NCBI GenBank assembly: GCA_946807835.1
Contig: OX327706.1
Coordinates: 23,301,001 to 23,365,000, forward strand
DNA length: 64,000 nucleotides
Reading direction: 5' to 3'
Origin: Ailanthus altissimus
Taxonomy: Eukaryota > Streptophyta > Magnoliopsida > Sapindales > Simaroubaceae
The notes beneath the pieces are model-generated. The model did not search any database. It was not told the DNA's origin and saw nothing but the letters and a program-made list of their open reading frames with translations. The translations under genes were made by a program, and so were the position numbers. Each line of letters begins with the position of its first letter. The first letter of the stretch is position 1. Of the stretch, positions 24,501-36,370 are shown in pieces.

Positions 24501-24874
24501 TATAAATTATGTATTTATTTATTTAACAAACATTAAAGTTGACACTGAAAGTAAAAAAAATAAAATTATTCAAATATATGCATCAATATACATAATATTA
24601 CATTACGCTTATGTGGTTGAAATTTAATAAATATTAAAATATAAAGTGTGAATAAAGTAATAATGATATACGTTGGTATGAATTTTTGTTAAATTTAAGA
24701 TTTTTAATGATATTAAAATAAAAACAAAAGATTAATAATGAGATATTCGTAGGAAATATGAAAGCCAGGGGCGAGTATCGAAGAGTACTGGATGATAGGA
24801 ACAAGAGATAAAGCACATTAAATCAGGTGGGCGCACGGCCATCAATATTTTGAGTACAGATAAATGATGGAAAA

Positions 24875-24892
24875 GTCAAAAAAGTTCACGTG
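24875..24892 (+). promoter_or_regulatory. W-box core plus G-box upstream of CAP gene
   Basis: GTCAA (24875-24879, the reverse of TTGAC) and CACGTG (24887-24892) lie about 160 bases before the TATA box. Such motifs bind WRKY and bHLH/bZIP factors in plants; function here is inferred only from motif and position. Confidence 0.3.
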
Positions 24893-25042
24893 GTCTGATT
24901 TCAAGTTTCTCGTCAATGAATTGAATATATGAATATGAATCTTTAGAAATTATCCCTAAAAGTTATCTTCTTGGCAAAATCTAGTAATTCACAAACTAAA
25001 CTACAAGCAAGGCAGTAGATAAAACTTTAACAGAAATCTAGT

Positions 25043-25050
25043 TATAAATA
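25043..25050 (+). promoter_or_regulatory. TATA box of the CAP gene
   Basis: TATAAATA lies 59 bases before the ATG at 25102, predicting a transcription start near 25073-25080 and a very short leader. The out-of-frame ATG at 25061 (frame 25061-25093) would then lie upstream of the transcript and be silent. Confidence 0.5.
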
Positions 25051-25101
25051 ATATGTTTCCATGAGTATGTGTATCAGTATCACCCTGGCCTGAACAAAGA
25101 A

Positions 25102-25653
25102 ATGGCTCCTGCTCTGCTACTAGCGTTAGCTGTTCTAGCCATATGCCTCAGCTCAGCTCAAGGGATTAACACCCCAGCGTCCAACTCCAGCAGCAGCCCA
25201 GTCACCACCGTTCCAGCCCCACTCTCAGCCGCAGCCAGAGAGTTCCTGGAAGCTCACAACCAAGCAAGAACGGCAGTCGGGGTAGCTCCACTCAAATGGA
25301 GTGAAGAGCTATCCAATGCCACAAGTCGCCTGGTCAGATACCAAAGAAACAATATGGGGTGCCAATTTGCCAACCTCAGCAGCGGTAAATATGGCGCTAA
25401 CCAGCTGTGGGCAAGCGGCATGACAGTGACCCCGCGCATGGCCGTGGATACTTGGGTGAAAGAGAAGAATTACTACAATCATGCTGATAATTCGTGTGCA
25501 CCAAACCATAGATGCGGGGTTTACACGCAAGTTGTGTGGAGAAAGTCTCTGGAATTGGGGTGTGCTCAAGCTACATGTGTTAAGGAGCAAGTTACTTTAA
25601 CTATTTGCTTTTATGATCCTCCGGGGAACGTTATTGGAGAGAGTCCTTATTAG
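25102..25653 (+). CDS. PR-1/STS14-like CAP superfamily secreted protein, 183 aa
   Basis: A single exon encodes a hydrophobic signal peptide (about residues 1-21), a Ser/Pro-rich linker (24-45) and a CAP domain (46-178). Motifs visible: AHNQAR with His52, VGVAPLKW, six cysteines after the signal peptide (87, 132, 138, 154, 159, 169) as in the three PR-1 disulfides, TWVKEKNYY with Glu121, and CGVYTQVVW. Overall wording (NQLWASG, VTPRMAVD, GNVIGESPY) fits the STS14 branch first known from potato pistil. Two of the four conserved cavity residues are changed: the Glu of YGEN is Ala99 and the His of CGHYTQ is Val140. The start at 25102 is chosen because it begins the signal peptide. AATAAA signals lie at 25702-25707 and 25778-25783. 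Expected in the cell wall or apoplast; the ligand is unknown. Confidence 0.92.
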   Translation: MAPALLLALAVLAICLSSAQGINTPASNSSSSPVTTVPAPLSAAAREFLEAHNQARTAVGVAPLKWSEELSNATSRLVRYQRNNMGCQFANLSSGKYGANQLWASGMTVTPRMAVDTWVKEKNYYNHADNSCAPNHRCGVYTQVVWRKSLELGCAQATCVKEQVTLTICFYDPPGNVIGESPY

Positions 25654-25783
25654 AATATTTAAGTTGTAGTCTTGTTTGCTAGCCTGAGTTCTGCAGCAAT
25701 GAATAAACATATTTGCCGTCAAGGCTCTGGTTTTAAGATGTGGACTTACCATGTAGTCGATTAACTTTATCATTATCAATAAA

Positions 25784-26706
25784 GAACCAGAGAATGAAGG
25801 GCTTTTGTATACATCAATGGCAAAGTCACGGTTGTGGAGTGTTGGTAACTATTTTTTGTTTCTTATTTATTAACTGAAAAGAATAGAAATAGTGAATTAG
25901 ACACTACCTAGTGCCCACCGACAAAACGTGAATCAAGAACTCAGGACTGTCTTCATTAGACGGTGAATGGCCCATCATTCACAGAACTGATAAGTGATTA
26001 CTGATGAACCCATATGTGTGTGTGCGAGTGTCACAGTAAATTGTAATTGACAGATTGGAGGTTTTCTACCGACATTTCCACCATTTTCCCGGTTTTTATA
26101 TGCTGTTTGCAGGGTAATCACTCATGACTCACCAAATTTAGATTGAGCTGGTTTTAATTGGGACTATCAAAATAAAGAAACGTGGTAATTTTTTTGATCG
26201 GATTGGTTTTTATATTTAAGGCCTTAAAAACATATTAAAAAGAATTATTATAAGTGAAAACAATTAACTTATATAATAGGGATCTGCACATGATTTTCCC
26301 GCCATGAAAATTTGTTTATGCAAATTTTTGATATACTATTGCAGTGACAGTTCATCAGCTTATATTTTGGTGAATTTCTGGGCAGTCCAAAACCTTCACA
26401 ATAATAATTAAAATAAAAAAGAAAGAAGAAAATAACAGAACAGAACAAACTCCCCGAAAATTTTGAAGTACAAGAATTTGAAAATCTATGGATGCTTATC
26501 TACATTATCTTCCCCATGTTTTACTTTTCTTTACTTCTTGTTGGGATGAAGGAGTCCACATTATTGAGAAAAGGTGGGAAGAATATTGGAGAGAAGAAAT
26601 TGAACCGATCAGGAAACAAAGAGCACAAACCTCTCAACCTCCAAAAAAAAAAAGACCAAAAAAATAAAATCAAACGCAATAGAGAACCAGGAAAGTAAGA
26701 ACAACA
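25784..26706. other. Intergenic between CAP and MIZ1-like genes
   Basis: No RNA gene or element recognised. Purine-rich sequence from about 26560 leads into the MIZ1-like start and probably includes its leader. Confidence 0.5.
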
Positions 26707-27507
26707 ATGAATGGCACGAGTACAAACACAAGTGATGACAGTCACTGGCAGATGAAATTGTTGAATGCACTCGATTATATCAATGACCTCTTTTTTGCAA
26801 GCAGCCATGCTTGCCAAAGCACATTCCTTTCTCAGTGCTTGCCAGAAACATTAACAGTCACTGGAACCATCATTTGCCCAGTTATTAATGCTGAACAGGT
26901 GAGACTATGCATACAAGAAAATTCCAAAGCCCCTCCGTTGATACTCCTTGACCTTCCTCTTACCACATTGGCATTCAGCAGTTTAATCCAATATGGCATC
27001 ATCCGTATTATTCTTGAGTGCAGCTGTGATTCAGCTAGGTCTAAGGAGCCGCTATTAAGTAGGCCCAAGTGGGTTATGTACTGTAATGGACAGAAAATGG
27101 GGCTTGCCAGAAGGCGGGAGCTGACCTGGCAGGATGCATGGTTGCTGGAGATGATGCAGGGCATCTCAGCCGGAGCTGGATTTTTGCCGGTTAAGGGTTC
27201 AGGTGGGTACAAGTATCTGAGGGGACAATTTGAGCAGGTGGCGGGGTCCAATGACTCGGAGGCTTACCATTTACTTGATCCTTCTGAATGTTTTGGCCAA
27301 GAATTAAGTGTGTTCTTTCTTAGGAATCGACATCCAAGTTTAGGTATGAACAAACTTTTCTTTTCTATCTATTTATATTTGATTTCAAGTCTCATGATTG
27401 AAGTAACAATAAGCTTACAAGAATCTTTAAGCACTGGAGACACATTGTTCTATCGTATTAATCTTCTGGATAATGCTCCAGCATGGATCTACAATGTAAA
27501 ATGGTAA
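26707..27507 (+). CDS. MIZU-KUSSEI1-like (DUF617) protein
   Basis: Residues about 49-206 match the DUF617/MIZ1 family: LTVTGTI, APPLILLDLPLTTLA, IIRIILEC, KWVMYCNGQKMGLARRRE, LEMMQGISAGAGFLP, YLRGQFEQVAGSNDSEAYHL and GQELSVFFLR, in family order. MIZ1 in Arabidopsis is needed for root hydrotropism; most paralogues are uncharacterised. The ATG at 26707 gives an N-terminal part of about 48 residues before the domain. Family members normally stop soon after FFLR; here the frame runs on for about 60 residues (from about 207) with a hydrophobic, unfamiliar tail. A donor-like TTTAG/GTATGA near 27341-27343 suggests that the tail may be intron read-through and the true C-terminus lies in an unseen exon or is short. 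The gene converges on the DUF547 gene. Confidence 0.8.
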   Translation: MNGTSTNTSDDSHWQMKLLNALDYINDLFFASSHACQSTFLSQCLPETLTVTGTIICPVINAEQVRLCIQENSKAPPLILLDLPLTTLAFSSLIQYGIIRIILECSCDSARSKEPLLSRPKWVMYCNGQKMGLARRRELTWQDAWLLEMMQGISAGAGFLPVKGSGGYKYLRGQFEQVAGSNDSEAYHLLDPSECFGQELSVFFLRNRHPSLGMNKLFFSIYLYLISSLMIEVTISLQESLSTGDTLFYRINLLDNAPAWIYNVKW

Positions 27508-27865
27508 TTGTAATCAATGTTTATGCAATGAAAGCCAAGAAAATGAATTTGGAGGCCAGGGGTGATTACTGATTATTCAGGCAAAATGGAAAAAGGGGCA
27601 TTACAACAGATTTATTTACAAGCGTCCAATCACAATTTGCATACTTTCACAAAATTATAGACATCATAGATGCTTGCATCCCACAACATGCCCAGATAGG
27701 AGATTACATTATACAAAATAAAGTAGGCCTCATTGTTCTACTTCCACCCTACCATTTCCAGCTCCATATTCTACTTTGTACAAAGAAAATGTTGAATATT
27801 CCTGTATATAAATCTTAACAATGCGGTATGATGAGCTCTATTATGAGGCACTGTTAGCATGCAAA

Positions 27866-30800
27866 TCAACTTACCAGCACTTTAGATATCAGATACCGAA
27901 AAGTAAAATTGTGAGGAATCCATTCAATGATTTTCTGGGGTTTACTCAACTGACATTTCCTAACCCTCTTCCTCAAAGATTCGGGCAAAGACTTTTGGAT
28001 CATCTCCATGATACCAGCTGAACACAAACGCGAGTCCTTTGCATATGACTCCACAATCTTTGGTAAAAGAATTTTCTGATCCTTGTGTACCCCGAAGGTT
28101 GCACGGATATATTCTTCTTTTGCAGCTTCCAGCTCCTGAAACACTCGCTTTGGAGTGTACACACGAACCTGAAAAAGAGCAAGAGGCTCATAAAATTTCT
28201 TGTGGGGGAGATAAACCACACAAAATCCATATCAAGACTGTAGCACTGTTTTATATCTTTGTCCAGTTTTTCACAGAAAGCTGAAATACTTCCTCAGTAT
28301 TTTCTGGTATCACTGAGAGGCAATAACTAAATGGAAATAAGAAGACATTTCCTTGTAAAACTAAATGAGCATCTTTGATTTTTTTTTTCAACATTTATAC
28401 ATTTTCTTTTCAATCCGAGATTAAGTTTCAATTAAAACTTCCTAGTCGAAAAGATATTTTACTCGGTTTAGTAAATCTCATTGATTCCCCTACTTGAGAA
28501 GTGTCTATAAACAATATTAAATCCGGATAAAGCTACCACACAAAAATTTTTAACCAGTACAAATGCTAGAAAGGAAAACAAAAATGAGTCAAAGGTAGTG
28601 TTGTAATGAAGTACCGCAGGATCAGAATGGCTTCCTGAACAGAGTGCAAAGTGCAATAGGGATTCTGGATGCTCAATGGCATATGCTTGCCGTTCATCTC
28701 CATTCTTGAATTTTCCTTTTGAAGAGATTAATAAGCGAATCCACTGAAAACAGAAGAAAGCTTATCAGTCCCACTACAAACATGAAGTTAGATAAAGCTT
28801 AGTAGTAGCACTGCACATAAAGTTTAATGAAGCTTGCTAGTCAAACTAGAACAACAAGCATCATTGTTCTCATTGTTTTGTTCCACAAGGACTAAATTGG
28901 AATTAGATACACTTGCATGTGTTTTTCCCTCCCACTTTTCCTTCTTGGGGATGGGTTTTTCAAGATGAATAGTTGATTTTAGAGCCATAACCTCATAATT
29001 AATCTTCATTGGATACATAATGTGCACGAGAAAGATATTACAACGCTCAAATAAGTTATAATTTCTTAAAATAAAAAGCTAGACTTGATATCCACCTGTC
29101 CAGGACGAGACATCCGGCATCCGAGAATAGAATTCTGTATCGTGTCTGCACTGACTATGTGACCACCAACATTATATGCAGCCTGGATGGTGCAAATGTG
29201 TAAGAAAAATATACTGGACTGAATTTTCTCCTTCAAGCAGAAAGCTTCTTACCTTCAATAGCAGAAAGAGTCTCTTAACATTGTTTTGTGGAATCCCATA
29301 AGCCAAAAATGCCTATTGAGAAATGGAGTGATTTATATTCCAACTCAAATCAGAAATAGAGCCATATGAAGAGTGAAAAAAGGGGAATTATTCTTTTATG
29401 GATGAGATTTATTACATGCATCACTAATGCATTATGTATGTTGATCCAGAATGCTAGCTTCTCTTCATGTTTCAACATCCTAGGATTGACAGTTTCCAGC
29501 CGAGAAATAAGTGACCTGTAAGAGAATAAGCTTGCTAAGCGCTAAGAAAACTGCCAGACAACAATAAATGAAATGAAAAAATAGGTTGATTATATGACAT
29601 ATACAAAACTAGTTCTAATAACTACATCTCACAACGACTCACCTGAAATCTTGCAGTAGGTGTTCAACAACACCCAGTTTCTGACTATCTCTACAGATAC
29701 ATGGGATTTCTATCATTGTGCTGTATGGTCCACTAAATTCCTGAAGTCCTTCCACATGAAAAGGGTTGTCTAACCGTACATCCAAAGATGAACAATTCCT
29801 AAACCCTGGACTCCACATGTCACACTGTTCTCGTGGGGAAAATGCACTTATCGATGATAAGGACGAATTTGGGGATGAAAGGCCATTATGTGTTAATGGT
29901 GGGTCTGCAAGCTTGCAGTATATAGCTGACATGCACTTGATCATATCCTCAGAAAGCTTGTTAGGTGTCTCTGGAACGTGATCGGATATGCGAGTACCAA
30001 GGTGCTCAGCCAGACTGACTATATTTGGTGTATTCTGAGCATACTGTAGAAAAAGCCACCAAAAGTCATAATTGAGAAAAAGCCTTATTTTCCATATACA
30101 TAATATGTTAGATCCTCTTGTACTATCAGTTTTCTAGTGCGTTGCATTTGTAAATTGATTGTCAATGATTGAACTTCACCACCAGAAGATGTAAAGATAT
30201 TGACCCACTAGGGGGAAGAAGACTTCAGGAAGGGAAACAGTATAAAGCTGCTCTATAGAAGGCATCTCTTTGAACTTGGATGATTGGCAATCACAGGGTA
30301 CAGATAAGGTAAACAAAACACTTACAGACTATGTACCAATTTTACCTCCAACATGGACAATGGCTGGGAATGACAGGCGCGTAGAGCTCTACCCAGAGAA
30401 TCTGCTGGAGGAGAAGATCCAGTTGGAAATGCAGAACATTGAGATAGTGAGGAGTGACAGCGATGAACACCAGAATCAAAAAGCTTATCTTCTCTTCCAA
30501 CATCATTGGATTCCTTCATCTGACTGTCAGCTGACTGCAAACCAGATTGAATAGCAGGATTTTCTCTTTTAGATTTGATATCAGGTTTTGGAACTTCCAT
30601 GACCCTCCCTTGTGGCCATGGGGTAGCTAATGGTGATTTTAGTCTTTCATCCTTGATAGGAGATACAGAGGAAACCTGCTGATCAAATGCCTTCCGATAC
30701 AGTGAGAGAAGATATTGTTCCAAGTATACAACTTCCAACTCTAACACTGCAATTTCTTTAATAAGTTCTGTTGCCGGCTACACGTACAAAAAAAAAAAGA

Positions 30801-33278
30801 AAAGTATTAACATACAGGCACCAAGAATATAAAGGAACAGGCAAGAAGCAAGTCAAAAACTCAACTTAAAAATCAATATTAGCATCATATATGACTTCAT
30901 GGCCACCTAGAGGCAAAGCTGCTTACATTCTCTTTTTTGTTATCAAATAAATGAGGTCACCGAAACATCAGTTATACATGAAGCGACAGTCTTGGATGTC
31001 TTTATTAGAGGTCACCAAAACAGGTATTTTAGATATAACTCATAGTATTTTGGAACTGCAATCTATATATTGGGTAGGAAATGGTTTGATGTTGGTGCGT
31101 AGTTGAAGCATCAAGACCATTTAGGGGCCAGACTGTTTTAGACCAACAAGAGTTTAACAGCAAAGCTTGTATGGACAAATGGGGCTCTACCACCTTGGCT
31201 GCTAACCATGGGTTTTCTAGAAAAAGCAAAACCATAATGATAAAAGCAAGTAAAGCTTATGAGAAGTATTTGTAAAACTAAAACAAGAAGGGAGATACCT
31301 TGGGCATTGATACATTACTTGTATCACCACTGGAAGAAGTTCTATACCCCAATGCTTTTTCCAAAGCACAGCGGACCTCAAATTGGTCTTGTAATCTTTT
31401 TTCAAGCTGTAGAATCTACAAACAAGATACGGAAAACATGCAATCAATAAAACTGTTCAACTCTATAGCCAGGGACTAATAACAACAAAATGCCTAGCTG
31501 AGCCATGATTAAGTTGGGTATCATCCTTGAGTATCTTCAACACATGAGGACAAGGATGAAAAGTATAGTTCCATACCTCCTGCTTCAAATTATTTTGGGC
31601 TTGGGTCTTTGGTGACTGTTTGTTCTTTGTTTTAGCAGAGTCCTTCCAGTTTCCTGTATCCTGGTACCAGATCACACACAAAAATAAGACGTTTGGAAGT
31701 TGCAGCAGTATTGTTTTCTAAAGCAGATTCATTCGGAATGATTTCTTAGTCAGTAAACTACCATTAATCTGATAAAGGAGTTTCAAGGCAGCTGAGCAAA
31801 GGCTTATAAATTAATTTCTTGGATTCACAAATTACATGGATATAAATGAACATCTAGTTAGATAGTAAAGAGAATGTTGATTTGAATAGATGACATTTCA
31901 TTTACTATTCGCACCTCATTCACCTGTACTCTGTACTACTGAATTCATAAAGATAATAATAAGAAAAATGAATCTGGCAAAGAAAAAAGGGATTAACATG
32001 AGAACATTTTGCCAATGTTTTGGCTGGAAATGTGCTCAAGGTCTTTCTAAAAGATTAAAAAGAAAAATTAAAAAAAAAAGGAAAAAGAACATGAGAAAAA
32101 AAAGGTAGTCAAACAAACAATATATTAACAGCTTGTCAAGCTGTTAACTCTCCTAACCTTCTTTAGAAAATAAAAACTTCATTTATTAAAGCAAAAAGGG
32201 GAAAAGGAATTATCTTACCAGCTTTGTTCTGTGTGATGCTTCCAGAGAACTACTTAAGCTATCTTCCTCAACTCTTTCCTTATCAGGAAAGCTGCCATGG
32301 CAAAAGAACAAGCATAAAGATTCAATACATATGACTTGGAGAAGATTGGATTTGATTTTGAAAACTGCATAGAAATTCCTGGTCACATCATAAATCTTTT
32401 ACACAAGCCAAAGCTATAATATGGATTTATCAATTTACACCAAAGAAGAAGAAAACCAGGTGTTCACAATTACCTTCTGCCACTAAGACTAAAAGTGGTC
32501 CACTATCAATTTTTTCCCATAAAACCCATCTCAAAATGAGAACCATTACCTTCAAAATACAAGAACAGCTGACTCGCTGATTTCACACATCATCACAAAA
32601 AGGGAGGAAACATTTTATAGAGAAATGAGCAACTTGTAAGCAGAGAAACATTAATTTTCATGCCTAAAACCTCACATTCAAGCATTTTCCATGATATAAA
32701 ATCAATCCCCGTTTTTTGCTCTTTCTTTGAACTCATAAGTGATCTGGATCACAGACCCTTTATGACTAACAAAAATACAAACTTTGTAAAGACAAACTCA
32801 AATATAGTACAAAGGGGATTTTTTTTTTTTAAAGAAATCAACAAACTTTAAGCAGGAACAGATCATGTTTTATGTCTATGCCCATATTCAACCATTTCCA
32901 TGAATTTAAGGCAAACCACTTTATTCCTCTTTCGTGAAGCTCGGAATCTGATCCAGAACCACAAACCCTTTATAAGTGGCAAGAACTTGGTAAATGAAGC
33001 TAAAACAACAGTGTTGAATAGTGTTATTCCTTGTAAAATACATTATAGAGCAGCTGTAAATGCTGAAATTTCCATTTAGACTGATAACCCATCTCGAAAG
33101 TCTTTCCAGATACAGCAAAAAATCAACATGTCAAAAAACTGGAACAAGCATACAAAGAATAAATGCAGACTAAGATAACAATAAACAGCTACCTCTTTGA
33201 ACGCTTATGTCTGGTAGCCACTCTCAGTCCCAGCATTTTATTATCTGCACTCCCTTCAAACCACATCTCTAACAACAT
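27866..33278 (-). CDS. MIP1-like leucine-zipper plus DUF547 protein, 11 coding exons, 623 aa
   Basis: Exons on the minus strand: 33193-33278, 32219-32291, 31577-31660, 31299-31415, 30346-30777, 29643-30043, 29416-29515, 29253-29312, 29096-29182, 28615-28743, 27866-28168. All introns are GT-AG, phases join, and the total is 1872 bases with one terminal stop. Residues about 20-45 (RHKRSKSFPDKERVEED) and the coiled coil about 75-165 (LQLEKRLQDQFEVRCALEKAL; ELIKEIAVLELEVVYLEQYL) form the Lzipper-MIP1 region. A Ser/Pro-rich middle leads to HSQPLSMLE/YAQN and ISDHVPETPNKLSEDMIKCMSAIYCKLADPPL. DUF547 lies about 412-545 (EKLAFWINIHNALVMH, AAYNVGGH, HFALCSGSHSDPA, VRVYTPKRV). The family is plant-wide; the name comes from an Antirrhinum protein interacting with MADS-box factors, but the activity is unknown. 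An in-frame TGA lies 24 bases before the chosen ATG; a 5' untranslated exon further up is possible. Confidence 0.9.
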
Positions 33279-34285
33279 ATTCCAAAAGCAAAAAGACTTT
33301 CAGTAAAACAAAAGCATTTCCAGAAAACAAAAAACAGAACAAATATCAGTTAAAATTACCATTACGATGTAGAGCAACACCAGTGACTACCAAGATGGGA
33401 TTTTTGAGAGATGTTTAAACAAATGTACTAACTAGCCCAGAAGACCAAATGGGGTTCACAGAGAGCACCTATCAGACTCCAACAACTTCACTTGTCTTCT
33501 TGCTTTTGAGCAAACCATGAAGTGCCCAGAAAGTGATATCATCTGCTGCTATAACATAAGAGTCTGAACAAAACAGAACTGAAATAGTTGCATAAAATGG
33601 TAAAACCTACCAAATACGGCTACAAACGATAATACTTTTTTTGCTTTTGACTAGTGAGAGCCTTCTTTGTGAAATGAGACTCTGTATAAATCTGTTAGCT
33701 TTTGTAATTAGGAGTCTTTATTCATTAAAAGAAGTTACGACAGCTCGTGGGCTTTAAGACTTTTAATTGAAGAAGATTTTTTATAAAAAGAGTCAGGCTG
33801 GTGAGAGAAGAGTAGTAGTAGACCCCTTAATGTCAAAATGTTCCAAAAGTAGAGAAATTTCACACAACCATATGTCTAAGCAGACAAATGAGAGGAAGAT
33901 AGATATACAGTGACAAATTAGAGTGACATAAAATATTCTATGTATTAAGAGGGCCAGTTTTCTACATTCTCTTCTCTTGTTGGGAAGCAAGTGGGAGTTG
34001 GTGACCGCTCCTCCACCTTTGTCCTTAATATTGTTAATCTACATAGTATGATAGTGTCCCTACTTCATAGTTTATATTATGCATTGCATTCTACATTAGA
34101 ATGAAAAGAGGGACAGATTTATATAATTAAGGAACAAATTTATTGCTCAATTCACCAGATGACATTTGGGGCTTGCTTTGTTATTTCTTCTGTTAAGGTC
34201 CATTTCATGAGAGACATCAACTTAAGTGATAGAAGTTCAAGACAAGAAGTCTGTTTTTATGTATATGTACCATCTTGGTGTTGAA
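33279..34285. other. Upstream region of the DUF547 gene
   Basis: Probably contains the promoter and leader of the minus-strand gene. No TATA box could be assigned with confidence and no other gene is seen. Confidence 0.4.
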
Positions 34286-34425
34286 GGTCTTGTTGCTGAC
34301 CTCATTTGGGCATTTACTAAAATCTGCCAAATCCTAAAGTTATTGAAACCAACCCGGTCTTGTTGCTGACCTCATTTGGGCATTTACTAAAATCTGCCAA
34401 ATCCTAAAGTTATTGAAACCAACCC
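34286..34425. repeat. Exact 70-bp tandem duplication
   Basis: Bases 34286-34355 are repeated without change at 34356-34425. Identity over the whole unit indicates a very recent duplication or an assembly artefact. Confidence 0.95.
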
Positions 34426-36254
34426 ACCAAGTTTTCTGTACAAGCTACCATTTATATTAGTCTTTGATTAGTTGACTCTTAACTAGTTGATATGCATAAA
34501 ATCAGGCCCCTGCAAGCAAATAAGATGATTTGGGTAGTCGTTAAGCAAGTAGCTAAGATTATTTAATGAGCAATATGTCTTTATTTAGTTCCAATTGAAG
34601 TTACTTAGCTGTTAAACAAATCAAAGATTCTTTGATTTTAGGTATTCTGTCACTGTAGAACCGCTATTTTACTTGGAGTAATTGTATATGCTTAATATAG
34701 TTGAGTGGAATGGCTGAACTTGAGCTGATATGCATTTCCAACAGACCGCATAAATCATATTTAGGATATAATTTATATCATGCAGGTTAGCATTGATTGA
34801 TATATTGTGTATGTGAACCATTAACCTCTAATAATAAAAAATCGATCCGTTAGAATTTCCATAAAAATTTATTTTATTTCTATCTCCAGAAATGATCGGT
34901 TTGGGGGATCAATCAATTCATTATGACTCAAAAGTGAGTCCATACAAAATACAAGAGACTATTAGCATTAATCAAGAAAGTGTTAACATGGTTATGTAAC
35001 CAGATAACGGTTCTTGAGGTAAAAGAAAGCAGGGTAACCTCAAAAGAGATGAAAGGTAAGAGTGAGAAGTGAGAGATAAAGGAAACATTGGATGCTTGAG
35101 AAAGAAATGAGGTTTTTCGTGGGGTTTTATTTGTCTAATGTCTTTTTGAGAAATTAGGCCTTTAGGCATTAGGCATATACACAAAATTGTCATCGAGTGT
35201 TCATGTAAATAACGTTTGTCACCGAATCCATTTAATAAAATATTTGCTTGTAAAAGGCTTGTATCATTTCCCAAGATCGATGCAAAAGAAAAGGTAACGC
35301 TCTGGTGGCCAGCCAGAGCTCTCTTTTTGTCGTGATACTCTTACGGTCTTACCCACTGAGAAAAAGTTTCATTGTCCACTGCAACCAAAATTAAAGAGAG
35401 AGACGCACATAAAGAGCAAGAGAGGCTGATTATTGAACATAATTATCATTTCACCATTTGTTTATTCAGCAGTGAACACCTTTTATATTGAAATGCTGAA
35501 AAATCCAAAAGCCTATTCTAAGACTAAATACTCAAGTTGATTCCGTATGGAATCAGACTCTAGGCGTGAAGATGCTCCAAGGAAGTGAAATTATGGGCAT
35601 TTTGTTAAACCATTAATAACCAACGCTAGTCAAATTTTAGATGATGAGATAAAATACCCTCACGAGGCTTTAGCTTATATGAACATGGGCATGGCTGAAT
35701 AATCTGTGCATTTAACTTGGCATTTTGTTTTTGCCAAGTGATTCTTCATTTGCTGTTGTGCGGAGGGAGCAGGATGGCATTTTTGGACTCATCTGATATT
35801 TTAAGCTCCATCACTAGAAGTTGAAATTTCCTACTCCCAATAAATAAATAAATGAAACTTCTATTTTATCTTATTATAAAGATTTTACACAAGCCAGATG
35901 GATCAGTTTCTCAATGCCAAAATTGTAAGAATATCGAGAAAAATATGTAATCTATTCAATTTTTTAGATCAATTTTTCAAATCAAACTGACAGACATGCC
36001 CCATGGATTTGTGAAATTATCACTTAATTGAGTCGTATTAATTACATTCTTTAATTGTGGATTACAATAAATAACATCCCCTATATTACAATGATCTAAT
36101 AAACACAAAGTTCCATGGTACTGAGATTTTTCTCGAAAAGTTGTCAGTTTTATAAAAACAAGATTATGTTAGACACCATGTGTTTGTATGAGTTTTAAAT
36201 CTAGAAAAATAGCTATTCAGTTTTTTTAGAAATATTCTTTACCTTTTTGAACAG
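34426..36254. other. Intergenic, no gene recognised
   Basis: AT-rich DNA. A 100-codon minus frame at 34972-35274 has no recognisable domain and was not accepted. Confidence 0.5.
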
Positions 36255-36370
36255 TTAAACGGTGCCAGGAAGATCCCATGGGGCTCTGACATGTTATCAC
36301 TAATGGAAAATTTTAAACTTCGATCTGCAGAATGGCTAGGTAATACAAATAAAGAGTTAAAAATCAGCTA
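36242..36370 (+). other. Possible exon or gene fragment, unidentified
   Basis: One frame reads without a stop as ...FEQLNGARKIPWGSDMLSL, then MENFKLRSAEWLGNTNKEL, and closes at a TAA. The composition looks like coding sequence rather than AT-rich noise, but the segment is short, lacks an ATG start of its own and I do not recognise the family. It could be one exon of an undetected gene, a pseudogene piece, or chance. The neighbouring frame 36412-36606 is no more certain. Confidence 0.25.

Larger units (their letters stand above)
20251..25042. other. AT-rich intergenic DNA
   Basis: About 4.8 kb between the DUF4228 and CAP genes. It contains a diverged 99-bp direct duplication (21391-21588) and long homopolymeric A/T tracts. 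Frames at 22533-22718 and 24126-24393 have no recognised domain. No element with clear termini was found. Confidence 0.5.

Noticed and set aside
25061..25093. Upstream ORF before the CAP gene
   Set aside because: The TATA box at 25043 places transcription start at or after about 25073, so this ATG is probably not in the mRNA.
30250..30330. Coding-like run (SIEQLYTVSLPEVFF) in an intron of the DUF547 gene and a strong GTAAGT donor near 30324
   Set aside because: Using that donor shifts the frame and breaks the family sequence SMLE/YAQN; the GAG/GTAAAA donor at 30346 keeps it.
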